A stretch of DNA of 64,000 nt from Deltaproteobacteria bacterium HGW-Deltaproteobacteria-8 (GCA_002840405.1 PHAR01000002.1:310001-374000); one strand, 5' to 3'. Numbered from the stretch's first letter, positions 16,453 to 25,405 are shown. Program-made: numbers and translations. The notes: a model not told the origin generated them from the letters alone.

Positions 16453-18045
16453 CTAGTCCACCCGATAGTGGCAGCCCTGGCTCTTCGTGTTGCGCATGGC
16501 GGCCAGGGTGACCACGTAGGCGGTCTGGCAGCCGTGAAACAGGCCGATGATGGGCTTTGAGATGGGCGTCTGCCTGTAGAAGTCGTGCATGTTCTTGGAC
16601 AGGGTGCGCAGGTCCTCGAAGGCGCGGCGCAGGCGGGCGGTGGAGCGGATGATGCCCACGTAGTTCCACATGGTGTTGCGGATGGTGGCCCAGTCCTGGG
16701 CGATGAGCGCCGGGTCCTCGTTCTGGATGTCGCCGGGGTTCTGCCAGTCCGGGATGGCGTCGCTGAGCTTTTTGGTGAGCCGCCACTTGCCGCCCAGGCG
16801 CTTGGCGATGTCCTGGCCTGTGCTGTAGCCCCAGAGCAGACCCTCGAGCAGCGAGGTGCTGGCCAGGCGGTTGGCCCCATGCACGCCGGTGCAGGTGCAT
16901 TCCCCGGCCGCGTACAGGCGCTCCAGCGTGGTGCGGCCGCGCGTGTCCACCAGGATGCCGCCGCAGAAGAAATGCGCGGACGGCACCACCGGGATGGGCG
17001 TGGTGCGCATGTCGATGCCGTGTTCCAGGCACTTGTTGAAGATGGTGGGGAAGCGTTCAGCCACTTCGTCGTGCATGCCCTGGGTGGTGTCCAGGAACAT
17101 GCAGTCCTCGCCGGTGTGCAGCATCTCGGCCATGATGGCGCGGGTGACGATGTCGCGCGGGGCCAGGTCGCCGCGCTGGTCGTAGCGCCCCATGAAGGGC
17201 TCGCCCTTGCTGTTCACCAGGCGTGCGCCCTCGCCGCGCACGGCCTCGGAGATGAGGAAGCGCCGTTCGAAGCGCCGCGCGCCCTGGTAGAAGGCAGTGG
17301 GGTGGAACTGCACGTATTCCAGGTTGTGCAGCTTGACGCCCGCGCGGTTGGCCATGGACAGGCCCGAGCCGATGGCATCGTTGGCGTTGGTGCTGTTCAG
17401 GTAGATGCGCCCGGCTCCGCCGGTGGCCAGCACGGTGAAGTCGGCCAGGATGATCTCCACCTGGTTGAGGGCTTCGTTGAAGACGTAGGACCCGACGCAC
17501 TGGTTGGACAGATTGTACTTGAAATCCAGGTGTGTGGCGTGGTGGTGCGTGGTCAAAAGGTCGATGGCCGTGCGCCGGGTCAAGACCCGGATGTTTGGGT
17601 TGTCCTTCACGGCCTGGGACAGCTGCTGCATGATTGTCAGCCCGGTGTGGTCTTTGGCGAAGAGGATGCGCGCCACGCTGTGCCCGCCCTCGCGGGTGAA
17701 GTACCACTCAGCCGCGTCGCGCTGGGCAAAGGGCACGTGGTAGGCGTCGATGAGGGTCTTTTGCAGGACCTTGGGGCCTTTGTGGGTCAGGTAGCGCACG
17801 GCGCGCAGATAGTTCTGGCCCCACCCGGCGGTCATGATGTCCTTCTCAAGCGTTCCGGGGTCGTCGTCCTGGGAGTGGAAGACCACGCCGCCCTGGGCCA
17901 GGCTGGTGTTTCCGGAGAAGAGGTCCTCGCCTGCGGTCAAGAGGATGACGTCCGCGCCGGCTTCGGCCAGGGTGAGGGCGGCCACGGATCCGGCGATGCC
18001 GGAGCCGATGACCAGCACGTCGGACTTGAGGCGGTAGTCGTTCAT
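16453..18045 (-). CDS. nadB: L-aspartate oxidase
   Basis: This FAD enzyme oxidises L-aspartate to iminoaspartate, the first step of de novo NAD synthesis. The product is 530 residues long. The N-terminal dinucleotide fold is VLVIGSGIAGSVAALTLAEAG. Other family marks are SLAQGGV, RREGGHS-like TREGGHSVARILFAKD, ATGGAGRIYLNSTN, QFHPTAFY, RGEGARLVNSKGEPFM, the active-site region PSAHFFCGGILVDTRGRT, and AAGECTCTGVHGANRLASTSLLE. AAGGAG precedes the ATG. In an oxygen-poor cell fumarate would be the likely electron acceptor (inference). It lies 36 bases after nadA and is third in nadC-nadA-nadB. Confidence 0.96.
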   Translation of the reverse strand: MNDYRLKSDVLVIGSGIAGSVAALTLAEAGADVILLTAGEDLFSGNTSLAQGGVVFHSQDDDPGTLEKDIMTAGWGQNYLRAVRYLTHKGPKVLQKTLIDAYHVPFAQRDAAEWYFTREGGHSVARILFAKDHTGLTIMQQLSQAVKDNPNIRVLTRRTAIDLLTTHHHATHLDFKYNLSNQCVGSYVFNEALNQVEIILADFTVLATGGAGRIYLNSTNANDAIGSGLSMANRAGVKLHNLEYVQFHPTAFYQGARRFERRFLISEAVRGEGARLVNSKGEPFMGRYDQRGDLAPRDIVTRAIMAEMLHTGEDCMFLDTTQGMHDEVAERFPTIFNKCLEHGIDMRTTPIPVVPSAHFFCGGILVDTRGRTTLERLYAAGECTCTGVHGANRLASTSLLEGLLWGYSTGQDIAKRLGGKWRLTKKLSDAIPDWQNPGDIQNEDPALIAQDWATIRNTMWNYVGIIRSTARLRRAFEDLRTLSKNMHDFYRQTPISKPIIGLFHGCQTAYVVTLAAMRNTKSQGCHYRVD

Positions 18046-18081
18046 CCTGGCTCCTTGAAGGCGGCGGTCCCGGACGCAGGC

Positions 18082-19113
18082 TTAGGCGCAGATGCGCAGC
18101 ATGCGCTCCAGGGCCACGCGGGAATGCTCGGTGACGTCAGCGCTCAGGCTGAGCGGGGTGGCTGTGTCGAGGTTTTCAAGCAGCGCCAGCAGGCTCTCCT
18201 CGGTGGTCTTGGCCATGTTGGAGCAGGCCAGGGACTTGAGGGGGAAGATCTCCTTGCCCTCGGGCTTGTGGCGTGCGGCCAGGCGCTGGACCAGGTTGCA
18301 TTCCGTAGCGACTGCGATCCTGGCCCCGGCCGGAGCGTTGGCGCAGTACTTGATGAGGTACGAGGTGGAGCCCGCGCCATCTGCCGCGCGCACAACGCCC
18401 TGCGGGCATTCGGGATGCACGATCACACGCACGCCGGGCTGGGTCCTGCGCAGGTCCTGGATCTGCTTCTTCTTGAACATGTGGTGGATGGCGCAGGCGC
18501 CGGGCCAGAGCAGCAGCCGGGCGTACTGGGCCTTCTTGTGGTCGATGCGGCCGCCGTGCTGGCGGATGTCGATCTCCAGGCGCTCGGTGGTGTCGATGTT
18601 CAGCTGGTTGGCGGTGTTGTGCCCCAGGTTCTTGTCCGGCAGAAAGAGCACGGCGTCGCCCTGCTGGAGCGCCCATTCGAGCATGACCTTGGCGTTGGCC
18701 GAGGTGCACACGCTGCCGCCGTAGAGGCCGCACACGGCCTTCACCTCGGCCGAGGAGTTGACGTAGGCCAGGGGGATGACCAGGCGGCCTTCCTCGCGCA
18801 GGGCGGAGAGCACATCCTCCATCAGCGCGGCCGGGGCCATGTCGGCCATGGGGCAGGTGGCGCTCGCGTCCGGGATGTGGATCTTCTGGCCGGGGCGGGC
18901 CAAAGCGGCTGCGGACTCTGCCATGAAGTACACGCCGCAGAAGACCACGTGTTCGGCGGCCAGGCCGTCGATCTTGCGGGCCAGCTCAAGCGAGTCGCCC
19001 TGGAAGTCCACGTGGCGGATGACCTCGTCGGACTGGTAGTGGTGGCCCAGGATGGCCAGCCTGTTTCCGTACTGCGCGCGCAGGGTCTCAATGCGTTCGT
19101 TCAGTGCGCTCAT
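18082..19113 (-). CDS. nadA: Quinolinate synthase
   Basis: This enzyme condenses iminoaspartate with dihydroxyacetone phosphate to quinolinate, using a [4Fe-4S] cluster. It is 343 residues long. The three cluster cysteines are where the family has them: in VKAVCGLYGGSVCTSANA, in VIVHPECPQGV and in KSLACSNMAKTTEESLL. The start MSALNERIETLRAQYGNRLAILGHHYQ shows the substrate-binding His-His-Tyr. AAGGA lies upstream of ATG 19113. It sits between nadC and nadB. Confidence 0.96.
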   Translation of the reverse strand: MSALNERIETLRAQYGNRLAILGHHYQSDEVIRHVDFQGDSLELARKIDGLAAEHVVFCGVYFMAESAAALARPGQKIHIPDASATCPMADMAPAALMEDVLSALREEGRLVIPLAYVNSSAEVKAVCGLYGGSVCTSANAKVMLEWALQQGDAVLFLPDKNLGHNTANQLNIDTTERLEIDIRQHGGRIDHKKAQYARLLLWPGACAIHHMFKKKQIQDLRRTQPGVRVIVHPECPQGVVRAADGAGSTSYLIKYCANAPAGARIAVATECNLVQRLAARHKPEGKEIFPLKSLACSNMAKTTEESLLALLENLDTATPLSLSADVTEHSRVALERMLRICA

Positions 19114-19198
19114 GCCTTTGTCCTTAGGATATTGGCCTCATTCCATTGGCCTTATGTTGCCTGCATACTCGTCTTGCGGTGGATATTCAAGCGGTCGG

Positions 19199-20083
19199 CT
19201 ACTCAAGTGGTTGAATGCGCATGGAGAGGTCCGCAGCCGGGGCGGAGTGGGTGATGCGGCCCACGGACACGAAGTCCGGGCCCACGGCCCCGATCTCGGC
19301 GATGTTCTCCAGGGTCACGTTGCCGCTGGCCTCGGTTTCGATGCCTGCGGGGATGCGCGCCAGGGACTCACGCATGAGGGCGAGGTCCATGTTGTCGAGC
19401 ATGATTCGCGAGACCTTCGCGGCCACGGCCTCGTCCACCTCGGCCAGGGTGCGGCACTCCACCTCGATGGGCGGGCAGTGGTCGGGATAGGCTTGGCGCA
19501 GCTTGGCCACGGCCAAAGCGATGCCCCCGGCGCGGTCGATGTGGTTGTCCTTGACCATGAGCATCTCGGACAGGTTCAGGCGGTGGTTCTTGGCCCCGCC
19601 CACGAGCACGGCGTACTTTTCTGGATAGCGCAGTCCGGGCAGGGTCTTGCGCGTGTCCAGCAGGGTTGTGCGCGAATCTTTCAGCGCGGCCACGTAGCGC
19701 GCGGTGAGGCTGGCGATGCCGGACATGTGCCCCAGGTAGTTCAGGATGACGCGCTCGGTGCGCAACAGGTGCGTGGCCGGGCCTTGGATGGCCGCCAGCA
19801 TGGTGCCAGCGGATACGCGATCGCCCTCGTCCACGTTCAGCATGTGCTGGAACTCGCAGCCCGCGAATTCGAGGATGAGCGCAATGAGCGGCAGGCCCGC
19901 CACGATGCAGTCCTCCTTGGCCACGATGTGTGCCACGGCCAGGTCTGAATCTTCAAAGATGCCAAGCGATGTCAGGTCCTTGCCGTCTTCGGACAAGGAA
20001 ATGCGGATGCCGGCCAAAAGGAACAGCTTGGCTTCGGCCTGGAAAAATGTGTCGAACAAAGAATCCGGCAATGATGCGGACAT
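19199..20083 (-). CDS. nadC: Nicotinate-nucleotide pyrophosphorylase (quinolinate phosphoribosyltransferase)
   Basis: This enzyme converts quinolinate and PRPP to nicotinate mononucleotide, the last step of the nadABC route. The 294-residue product has the family marks LNYLGHMSGIASLTARYV, LDTRKTLPGLRYPEKYAV, GGAKNHRLNLSEMLMVKDNHI, IEVECRTLAEVDEA, IMLDNM and IETEASGNVTLENI. ATG 20083 is chosen because GAGGGAGA lies about eight bases upstream; an upstream in-frame ATG at 20146 would lie inside the likely promoter. It is the first gene of nadC-nadA-nadB. Confidence 0.95.
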   Translation of the reverse strand: MSASLPDSLFDTFFQAEAKLFLLAGIRISLSEDGKDLTSLGIFEDSDLAVAHIVAKEDCIVAGLPLIALILEFAGCEFQHMLNVDEGDRVSAGTMLAAIQGPATHLLRTERVILNYLGHMSGIASLTARYVAALKDSRTTLLDTRKTLPGLRYPEKYAVLVGGAKNHRLNLSEMLMVKDNHIDRAGGIALAVAKLRQAYPDHCPPIEVECRTLAEVDEAVAAKVSRIMLDNMDLALMRESLARIPAGIETEASGNVTLENIAEIGAVGPDFVSVGRITHSAPAADLSMRIQPLE

Positions 20084-20117
20084 GCGCGCGTCTCCCTCTC
20101 TCATGGTGTGGTCGAGA

Positions 20118-20146
20118 TTGGTAGGTGAGGATTTACGCGGCGTCAA
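20118..20146 (-). promoter_or_regulatory. Putative sigma-70 promoter of nadC-nadA-nadB
   Basis: On the minus strand, -35 TTGACG (20146-20141) and -10 TACCAA (20123-20118) are separated by 17 bases. The predicted start site lies about 28 bases before ATG 20083. The -35 matches five of six consensus bases; the -10 is weak. I saw no NAD-regulator site. Confidence 0.5.
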
Positions 20147-20175
20147 GGGCGGCCCGGGGCGGCCCGGACTGGGGG

Positions 20176-20958
20176 CTATCGGACGAGGTCGCGTTCGAGG
20201 TAGCTGTTGCGCTGGCCCGAGGTGTTGGCGATGCCATGCGGGCTGGTGCCAAGCGTGGTGCGCACCGAGGGCTGCATGCCGCCGTGCTGCTTGAGCTGCG
20301 GCAACAGCGCGCGGGTGTTGCGGTTCACGGGCACTGTCCAGCTGTGGGCGGTCATGACCTGGCCGTTGTCCAGGGCCGTGATCCGGGCCGTGACGTAAAC
20401 GACCCTGTCGGCGATGAGGTAGGTGCCGGAAAGGACGCAGGGCCTGACCGGGTTGAACTCCTCCTGGGTGCGCTGGAATTCGGCCTCGCGCGCCTCGGGC
20501 GAGCTGGGCATGGGGTCGTGCACCACGGGCTTGGGCACGACGGTGGGCGGTACCCTGGGCGGTCCATCGGTGACCATGAAGCTGCGCAGGGCCAAGCGCG
20601 ACGCAACCTGCTCGGACACCAGGCGGCCGAAGGGCGAGGGGTCGGCCGGGTCGACCCGGTTGGTGAAGCGGTCGTAGTAGATGGGCGAGTTCTTGTTCAG
20701 GGCCGACATGAACAGGCCCATCATGTCGTCCGCAGCGTCATAGTTGATGTCGATGAGCGGGGTGCTGTCCTCGGGAAAGAGCTCGGCCGTGGTGGGCCGT
20801 GTACCCATCACATCGTCCTTGGCGTCCACCACGGTGCGTTTGATGCGGTTGTAGTAGGAGGTGCCTGCGCTGCTGCCGCCGCAACCGGCCAGGACCAGGC
20901 TGGCCAGGGTGACCACGGCCAGCAGGCAGAGGGTGCGGTTTCGTGTCGATGCGTTCAT
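20176..20958 (-). CDS. FlgO-family outer-membrane lipoprotein
   Basis: This 260-residue lipoprotein has a leader ending LAGC, with the lipidated cysteine at 26. The central part matches the FlgO fold: an early helix (INYDAADDMMGLF), then SPFGRLVSEQVASRLALRSF, then the strand segments CVLSGTYLIADRVVYVTARITALDNGQVMTA. In Vibrio, FlgO is an outer-membrane lipoprotein needed for flagellar stability and motility. The usual C-terminus is extended here by about 50 residues of unclear role. A sigma-28-like promoter upstream supports a flagellar role. The upstream ribosome site is weak. The flanking genes belong to NAD synthesis and purine salvage. Confidence 0.8.
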   Translation of the reverse strand: MNASTRNRTLCLLAVVTLASLVLAGCGGSSAGTSYYNRIKRTVVDAKDDVMGTRPTTAELFPEDSTPLIDINYDAADDMMGLFMSALNKNSPIYYDRFTNRVDPADPSPFGRLVSEQVASRLALRSFMVTDGPPRVPPTVVPKPVVHDPMPSSPEAREAEFQRTQEEFNPVRPCVLSGTYLIADRVVYVTARITALDNGQVMTAHSWTVPVNRNTRALLPQLKQHGGMQPSVRTTLGTSPHGIANTSGQRNSYLERDLVR

Positions 20959-21011
20959 GTATGCTTTGTCCGGGGTGCGGTTGTTTGTAACGCTCTCCCG
21001 TCACATAGGGG

Positions 21012-21039
21012 ATATCGTACGTTTGGCGAAAAAACTTTA
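21012..21039 (-). promoter_or_regulatory. Sigma-28 (FliA)-like promoter of the FlgO-like gene
   Basis: On the minus strand, TAAAGTTT (21039-21032) matches the flagellar sigma-28 -35 consensus exactly. After 12 bases TACGATAT (21019-21012) carries the CGATA core of the GCCGATAA -10 box. The usual gap is 11, so the spacing is one base long. It overlaps the stop of the purine nucleoside phosphorylase gene and lies 54 bases before the lipoprotein start. Confidence 0.6.
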
Positions 21040-21906
21040 CGCCATGTCCGCAGACTCGTCCAGGCCCGGCAGCACCTGGGCCACAGCCTCCAGCAGCTGC
21101 GCCATGTCCTGCGCCGCCCTGCTGGCCATGTCGAGCACCTCCTGGTGGCTGGTCTCGGCCATGCAGTCGGGCAGGTTCTTGTTGGTCAGGCAGCTGACGC
21201 CCAGCAAGCGCATGCCCATGTGCGTCGCTGCGATGGCCTCGGTGGCCGTGCTCATCCCTATGGCATCCGCGCCGAACTGCCGATAAGCTCTTGTCTCGGC
21301 AGGAGTCTCCAGGTTCGGTCCGGCCACCTGGATGTACACGCCGCGCTCCAGGACCAGGCCCAGCCGTCTTGCCTGGGCGCTGGCCAGGGCCACGAGCCTT
21401 GGGCACCAGACCCGGCTCAGGTCCGGGAAGCGCGGCCCCCATTCCTCGGCGTTTGGCCCGGTGAGGGGGCTCTGGCCGGAAAAATTGATGTGGTCGGTGA
21501 CGCACATGAGCGTTCCGGCCGAGAAGAGCGGGTTCAGCGCTCCGGCCGCGTTGGTGAGCACGAGGGTGCGCACGCCGAGTTCGTAAAGGATGCGCACGGG
21601 GAGGCAGGCCTCGGCGGCGGTGTAGCCCTCGTAGAGGTGTACGCGGCCGCACAGGGCGAGAACCGACTGCCCGCCGAGCGTTCCGGCGCGCAGGAAGCCG
21701 CCGTGGCCCTCGATGCTGGACTGCGGCAGGCCCGGGATTTGGGAGTAGGGCAGGTCCTGGAACTCGGTGATCCTCTCGCTCACGGCCCCAAGCCCGGACC
21801 CGAGCACGAGGCCCAAGGTTCCTGCTTGAACATTGCATAGCTTTTCGCGTATGAAGCGGGCAGAGTGCCGAGTAGCATCGAGGTTGGTCAGGTTTATTTT
21901 CGTCAT
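21037..21906 (-). CDS. Purine nucleoside phosphorylase (trimeric, PNP-I type)
   Basis: This enzyme phosphorolyses purine (deoxy)nucleosides to the free base and (deoxy)ribose-1-phosphate in the salvage pathway. The 289-residue product carries the trimeric class marks: phosphate-binding LVLGSGLGAVSERI, GHGGFLRAGTLGGQSVLALCGRVHLYEGY, VLTNAAGALNPLFSAGTLM, TDHINFSGQSPL, and the base-binding region YIQVAGPNLETPAETRAYRQFGADAIGMST. ATG 21906 is chosen because AAGGA lies six bases upstream and the conserved part begins soon after it. It is divergent from motA across a 73-base gap. Confidence 0.93.
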   Translation of the reverse strand: MTKINLTNLDATRHSARFIREKLCNVQAGTLGLVLGSGLGAVSERITEFQDLPYSQIPGLPQSSIEGHGGFLRAGTLGGQSVLALCGRVHLYEGYTAAEACLPVRILYELGVRTLVLTNAAGALNPLFSAGTLMCVTDHINFSGQSPLTGPNAEEWGPRFPDLSRVWCPRLVALASAQARRLGLVLERGVYIQVAGPNLETPAETRAYRQFGADAIGMSTATEAIAATHMGMRLLGVSCLTNKNLPDCMAETSHQEVLDMASRAAQDMAQLLEAVAQVLPGLDESADMA

Positions 21907-21979
21907 GGTGTTCCTTGCGCCCCCAGGGCGTTTGTATCCCAGGAGCGCCGGAAAACACAAGCCAGGGTAGGCACATCGT

Positions 21980-22726
21980 ATGGATTTCGCAACCCTCTTA
22001 GGTCTCTTTTCCGGTCTCTCGCTGGTTATGGTCGCCATTTTCATGGGCGGCCAGGTCAACATTTTCGTTGACCTCCCCAGCGTCATGATCGTGATCGGCG
22101 GAACCGTTGGCACCATCTTCGTGGCCTTCCCCTTTGAGGAGGTCGGCCAAGCTTTCTATGCCGGGTTCAAGGCCTTCTCTTCGAGGAAGGTGCAGGTGCG
22201 CGAGGTCGTTGGCACCATGGTCAAGATCGCGGAGATCAGCCGCCGTGAGGGCTTGATCGCGCTCGAGAACATCAAGACCGAGAACATGGTCCTCAAGAAG
22301 GCCTGCCAGCTCATCGCCGACAATGCCGACCCCGGCCTCATCCGCACCACCCTGTCCATTGAGATCAGCTCCATGAAACGCCGCCACAAGGTCGGTGAGG
22401 AGGTCTTCAGGCGCCTGGGCAGCATCGCCCCGTCTTTCGGGATGATCGGAACGCTCATCGGCCTCATCCAGATGCTGGCCAACCTGAACGATCCCAAGAG
22501 CATCGGCCCGGCCATGGCCGTGGCCATCATCACCACCTTCTACGGCACCATCCTGGCCACGGTCATATTCCTGCCCATAGCCAACAAGCTGCGTACCCGC
22601 ACCTTGCAGGAGGAACTGCACCTGGAGGTCATCTTCGAGGGTGCCAAGTCCATCCTGGAGAACAACAATCCGTTGCTGGTCTCTGAGAAGCTCTCGTCTT
22701 TCCTCGCCCCCAGGGAAAGAAGGTAG
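21980..22726 (+). CDS. motA: Flagellar motor stator protein MotA
   Basis: MotA is the outer part of the stator and couples ion flow to flagellar rotation. The 248-residue product has four membrane helices (first FATLLGLFSGLSLVMVAIFMGG; last pair around LGSIAPSFGMIGTLIGLIQML and AMAVAIITTFYGTILATVIFLP) and a large cytoplasmic loop between helices 2 and 3 containing KTENMVLKKACQLIADNAD. The pattern GxxAPxxGMxGTxxGLIxM is diagnostic of MotA/PomA. The stop lies three bases before motB. The ribosome site is weak. Whether it uses protons or sodium is not certain from the sequence. Confidence 0.94.
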   Translation: MDFATLLGLFSGLSLVMVAIFMGGQVNIFVDLPSVMIVIGGTVGTIFVAFPFEEVGQAFYAGFKAFSSRKVQVREVVGTMVKIAEISRREGLIALENIKTENMVLKKACQLIADNADPGLIRTTLSIEISSMKRRHKVGEEVFRRLGSIAPSFGMIGTLIGLIQMLANLNDPKSIGPAMAVAIITTFYGTILATVIFLPIANKLRTRTLQEELHLEVIFEGAKSILENNNPLLVSEKLSSFLAPRERR

Positions 22727-22729
22727 CCC

Positions 22730-23473
22730 ATGGCCGAGAGCGAAGAACTCATTCCTCATCCCATCGAAGAAGACTCCGGCGACACGCAGGAGTGGTTGAC
22801 TACATTCTCCGACCTGACGATGCTCCTGCTGGTCTTCTTCATCCTGCTCTATTCCATGTCCGTGCCTGACGAAAAGAAGATCTCCACGGCCCTGCAGGCC
22901 GTCACCGCCGCCCTGAGCGGCAAGGAGGTCAAGCTTGCCACCAGCACCATAAGCAAGGAGGAGGCCGGTATCATCCTGGACCAGGTGATGCTGAACCGTC
23001 AGATGCAGATTGCGCAGCAGAAGGTCTTCTCCGACGTGAAGCTGCTGCAGACCAAGAAGGGGCTGGAAGGGCTGGTGGGAGCGAACTTCGAGGACGGGAT
23101 CATCACCCTGCGCGCTCCCGGAGACGTGCTCTTCGCCCGGGGAGATGTGAACCTGACGGACAAGGGGCGCGCCATAATCACGGAGATGAAGGACTTTTTC
23201 ATCCAGCACGCGGACCAGACCATCAACATCCGGGGCTACACGGATGACCAGCCTCCGCCTGGGGGTTCGCGCTTCAAGGACAACTGGGAGGTCTCCTCCA
23301 TGCGCGCGGTAAACGTGCTGCGCCTGCTCATGTCCATGGGCATTGAGCCCAAAAGGCTCACCTCCACGGGCCTGGCGGACCTGAACCCCTTGTTCCCCAA
23401 CACCAGCGAGGACTACCGGGCCCAGAACCGCAGGGTCGAATTTGTGCTGGAAAAACGAGTCTTCGGCAAGTAG
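22730..23473 (+). CDS. motB: Flagellar motor stator protein MotB
   Basis: MotB is the peptidoglycan-anchored stator half. The 247-residue product has one N-terminal membrane helix carrying the ion-binding aspartate (D28 in FSDLTMLLLVFFILLYSM). A periplasmic linker and plug region follow, then a C-terminal OmpA-like peptidoglycan-binding domain (INIRGYTDDQPP, SSMRAVNVLRLLMSMGI, NRRVEFVLEK). AAAGAAGG inside the end of motA is its ribosome site. It is coupled to motA and followed 80 bases later by a PilZ gene. Confidence 0.95.
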   Translation: MAESEELIPHPIEEDSGDTQEWLTTFSDLTMLLLVFFILLYSMSVPDEKKISTALQAVTAALSGKEVKLATSTISKEEAGIILDQVMLNRQMQIAQQKVFSDVKLLQTKKGLEGLVGANFEDGIITLRAPGDVLFARGDVNLTDKGRAIITEMKDFFIQHADQTINIRGYTDDQPPPGGSRFKDNWEVSSMRAVNVLRLLMSMGIEPKRLTSTGLADLNPLFPNTSEDYRAQNRRVEFVLEKRVFGK

Positions 23474-23553
23474 AATGCCCTGAAGCGCCGCAGACGAACG
23501 CCTGAAAGGGCGCTGGCCTGCGCCGCAACGCCACGAATCACGCGAGGTGCTGC

Positions 23554-23937
23554 ATGGACTTCGAGATCAAAGTGGATGAGGAAGACAAGCTCCGCCAGGC
23601 CTTCCGCACACGCGTCCCTGGGTTGGACATTCGTATCAACACCAAGAAAGGCCCACTGGACTTCCCCGTGAGCGACATCAGCGCCTCGGGCTTCGCCTTT
23701 CAGGACAACCCGCGCGGCTACAGCTCCGGCCTGGAGTTCACCTTTGATCTCCTGCTGAGCAAGAAGCTCTTCCTGGGTGATCTCAAGGCCAAGGTCATGC
23801 GTGTGCTGGACAAGGGCATCATCGGCTGCAACTTCATGGAAATGGACCGCCGCCAGGAGATCAAGCTCGACAAGCTCGTGCTGGAGGTCCAGAAACGTCT
23901 CATCGAACTGCGCAAGGCCAAGCGCGCGGCTGAATAG
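23554..23937 (+). CDS. PilZ-domain protein (probable c-di-GMP receptor)
   Basis: This is a 127-residue cytoplasmic protein consisting of one PilZ domain plus a C-terminal helix. Both nucleotide-binding motifs are intact: RxxxR at R14-R18 (RQAFR) and D/NxSxxG at 41-46 (DISASG). It therefore very likely binds cyclic di-GMP. The charged C-terminal helix (LDKLVLEVQKRLIELRKAKRA) could contact a partner. Its position directly after motAB suggests that it acts on motor function, as YcgR does, but it lacks the YcgR N-domain; that role is inference. The next gene starts 22 bases later. Confidence 0.88.
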   Translation: MDFEIKVDEEDKLRQAFRTRVPGLDIRINTKKGPLDFPVSDISASGFAFQDNPRGYSSGLEFTFDLLLSKKLFLGDLKAKVMRVLDKGIIGCNFMEMDRRQEIKLDKLVLEVQKRLIELRKAKRAAE

Positions 23938-23959
23938 CGCTCTGTCCCGAAGACTGGGA

Positions 23960-25396
23960 ATGGCCAGACACACTCTGCTCATCGCCAACCGTGGCGAGAT
24001 CGCCATGCGTATTCTGCGCGCCTGCGTCACGCTTGGGCACGACTTCGTTTGCGTCTACACCACGGCCGATGCCCAGTCCGGACATGTGCGCCTCGCACGT
24101 GAGCTTGGCGGGCCGGACCGGCTCTTTCGCATCAACTCTTACCAGGACCCAAGCGAGATCCTGGCTGTGGCCGATGCCAGCCAGGCCACTGCTGTGCATC
24201 CCGGCTACGGTTTCTTCGCCGAGGACTTCCGTTTCGCCCGCCGCGTTGTGGAGCGCCAGCGCCCGCTGATTTTCATCGGCCCCTCTTGGACCCTGGTGCG
24301 CGACCTGGGCGACAAGATCAACACCAAGCGCATCGCCCGCGCCCACTCTGTGCCCACCATCCCCGGCTCTGACAGGCCCATCTACGACGAGATGGAGGCC
24401 GTGGAGCTGGCCCAGACCATCTTCGCCTTCCAGCAGGACCAGGGCATCGCCGAGGGCTGCGTCCTGGTCAAGGCCTCGGCCGGGGGTGGCGGCATGGGCA
24501 TCGAGGAAGTCTACGACCTCGACAAGTTCCGCTCCGTGTACCGGCGCATCCGCAACTACGCCAAGCGCAACTTGAGCGACGAGGGCGTGCTCATCGAGCA
24601 GCGCATCTTTGATTTCAACCACCTGGAGGTGCAGGTGCTGGCCGAGCGTGGCGGGAAGAACGCCGTGCACCTGGGCACGCGCAACTGCTCGGTGCAGAGC
24701 CTGGGCCGCCAGAAACGCATCGAGGTGGCCCCGGGCTTTGACCCGGCGAGCCTGACCTACGCCTTTGACGCCGCGGGCGTGCTCGACGCCATCACCCGGC
24801 ACAGCGTGAACATGAGCCTGCAGGTGGGCTACGACAACGTGGGCACCTGGGAGTGGATCGTGACCCCCAGGGGCGAGCCTTTCCTCATGGAGGTCAACAC
24901 GCGCATCCAGGTGGAGAACGGCGTCTCGGGCGTGACCTCGCGCATTCAAGGCCGGGCGGACGGCGCGGACGGGGTGGACGTCATTGCCGAACAGATACGC
25001 CTGGGCCTGGGCGAGCCCCTGGGCTACACGCAGCAGAACGTCAGCACGACCGGCGTGGGCATCGAGTACCGCATCCTGGCCGAGGACCCGTTGGACCGCT
25101 TCACCCCCTGCCTGGGCCGCATCGAGGCCTTTGGCTGGGTGGCCGAGCCCTGGCTCCAGGTCTTCACCCAGGTGCCGACTCTTCAGCTTGGGGACGAGCC
25201 CTACGAGATCCCCATGGACTTCGACCCCAACCTGGCGCTCGGCATCGTCTGGGGCCAGAGCCTGGACGAGGCCCGGGCGCGCGGCGTGGAGTTCCTGGGC
25301 GGGCTCGTGCTCCAAGGCACGGACACCCGTGGGGAACCCCTGCGCACCAACGTGGACTTTCTCAAAAACCGCACCCAGACCCTTCTGCACTTCTAG
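23960..25396 (+). CDS. Biotin carboxylase (acetyl-CoA carboxylase AccC-like, ATP-grasp)
   Basis: This enzyme carboxylates a biotin carrier using ATP and bicarbonate. The 478-residue product has the pre-ATP-grasp domain (TLLIANRGEIAMRILRAC), the ATP-grasp domain with the glycine-rich loop KASAGGGGMGIEE, and the metal and catalytic segment FLMEVNTRIQVENGVSG followed by a C-terminal domain (VGIEYRILAEDP). The glycine loop and the strand order agree with AccC. The sequence diverges enough that substrate class cannot be called alone; its partners point to acetyl-CoA or a related acyl-CoA. ATG 23960 is the first start that leaves the conserved N-terminus intact. It forms a cluster with the carboxyltransferase and the carrier. 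Confidence 0.87.
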   Translation: MARHTLLIANRGEIAMRILRACVTLGHDFVCVYTTADAQSGHVRLARELGGPDRLFRINSYQDPSEILAVADASQATAVHPGYGFFAEDFRFARRVVERQRPLIFIGPSWTLVRDLGDKINTKRIARAHSVPTIPGSDRPIYDEMEAVELAQTIFAFQQDQGIAEGCVLVKASAGGGGMGIEEVYDLDKFRSVYRRIRNYAKRNLSDEGVLIEQRIFDFNHLEVQVLAERGGKNAVHLGTRNCSVQSLGRQKRIEVAPGFDPASLTYAFDAAGVLDAITRHSVNMSLQVGYDNVGTWEWIVTPRGEPFLMEVNTRIQVENGVSGVTSRIQGRADGADGVDVIAEQIRLGLGEPLGYTQQNVSTTGVGIEYRILAEDPLDRFTPCLGRIEAFGWVAEPWLQVFTQVPTLQLGDEPYEIPMDFDPNLALGIVWGQSLDEARARGVEFLGGLVLQGTDTRGEPLRTNVDFLKNRTQTLLHF

Positions 25397-25405
25397 GCGG
25401 CTTCA

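Noticed and set aside
16585-19254. 889-codon open frame on the plus strand opposite nadB and nadA
   Set aside because: It is antisense to two unmistakable NAD-synthesis genes and has the same artefact composition.
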